A stretch of DNA of 64,000 bases, from NCBI RefSeq assembly GCF_022815605.1, contig NZ_JALGRP010000006.1:62001-126000 (forward strand), given 5' to 3'. Source of the stretch: Microbacterium sp. VKM Ac-2923 (GTDB lineage Bacteria; Actinomycetota; Actinomycetes; Actinomycetales; Microbacteriaceae). The position numbers and the translations under genes were made by a program. Below are positions 63,858-64,000 of the stretch, in pieces. Position 1 is the first letter of the stretch, and every line of letters starts with the position of its first letter. The notes beneath the pieces are model-generated. The model ran no database searches, was not told where the DNA came from, and saw only the letters and a program-made list of their open reading frames with translations.

Positions 63858-64000
63858 GGGGTCGATTCGGTGGGGACGGGGAACCGCGCGACCGCCTCGA
63901 TGAGCGCGTCGACGGTCTGCCGCTCGGCGACGACGTCGACACTGAGCCCGGCGCGCTTGGCGTCTTTGGCGGTGCGCGGTCCGATGGCGGCGATGACGGT
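63854..64000 (-). CDS. hemD: Uroporphyrinogen-III synthase, C-terminal end only
   Basis: The last 48 codons of a gene entering from the right edge. The translation [18 protein letters not shown] then [16 protein letters not shown] fits the C-terminal end of HemD, including the conserved GPRTA. Overlap with hemB and the order hemD-hemB-hemL support the assignment. Confidence 0.85.
   Translation of the reverse strand, partial: TVIAAIGPRTAKDAKRAGLSVDVVAERQTVDALIEAVARFPVPTESTP

Overview
The window looks like a chromosomal segment of a high-GC actinobacterium, most likely a member of the Microbacteriaceae close to Microbacterium. This is inferred from the strong GC bias, many GTG starts and ATGA/GTGA gene overlaps, a CofG-CofH type F420 gene, YkoEDC thiamine-precursor transport, DUF222-HNH and DUF5302 genes, and a striking excess of the heptamer GGATGCC. 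I see no transposase, integrase, rRNA, tRNA or CRISPR array.

Layout. 1-4.3 kb: a methylcitrate (propionate) operon on the minus strand, GntR-prpD-prpB-prpC, with prpC cut by the window edge. 4.4-6.4 kb: a TetR regulator divergent from a zinc-type alcohol/quinone oxidoreductase. 6.5-10.8 kb: NUDIX, a DUF4407 membrane protein and an aldo/keto reductase around about 1 kb of low-complexity DNA. 11.2-15.7 kb: an ABC-2 exporter, a DUF4232 membrane protein and rlmN. 15.8-21.1 kb: a beta-glucoside PTS island (BglG/LicT antiterminator, RNA antiterminator target with terminator, EIIBCA, GH1 enzyme, HAD phosphatase). 21.2-29.4 kb: a GntR gene divergent from a six-gene overlapping operon (two permeases, fused ATPase, lipoprotein, amidohydrolase, ornithine-cyclodeaminase-like enzyme) of unknown substrate. 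30.2-32.6 kb: an SDR/enoyl-CoA hydratase/SDR operon. 32.6-35.2 kb: a membrane protein, a GNAT and an APH-like kinase. 35.3-38.3 kb: the YkoC-D-E ECF transporter under a TPP riboswitch. 38.4-43.4 kb: a penicillin-binding carboxypeptidase with a YtrA-type regulator, a DUF222-HNH protein, a GNAT and an SDR. 43.7-46.7 kb: thiM-thiE-thiD/tenA under a second TPP riboswitch. 46.8-53.7 kb: DUF5302, a J-domain/NERD-like protein, LssY-C, HIBCH-like hydrolase, an ABC-2 exporter and a TauE/SafE permease. 54.5-61.4 kb: F420 genes fbiC, a monooxygenase, fgd, cofC, and cofD on the opposite strand. 61.4-64 kb: the heme genes hemL, hemB and hemD (partial).

The most notable observation is in fbiC. The N-terminal CofG half keeps its radical-SAM cysteine motif. 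The C-terminal CofH-like half is recognisable along its length but has lost the cysteine triad, and a roughly 95-residue Gly/Ala/Pro linker separates the halves. This gene is translationally coupled to a Baeyer-Villiger-type flavin monooxygenase and then to an F420-dependent glucose-6-phosphate dehydrogenase. Either tyrosine addition for FO synthesis is done elsewhere, or this lineage has changed the pathway.

At DNA level the spacers carry several unrelated families of long-armed hairpins (arms about 11-27 bp). There is also a 204-bp tandem duplication containing one of these hairpins, a ten-copy 17-bp array, a four-copy 45-bp array and a four-copy 30-bp array. These, with the GGATGCC excess, are the main unexplained sequence-level signals.
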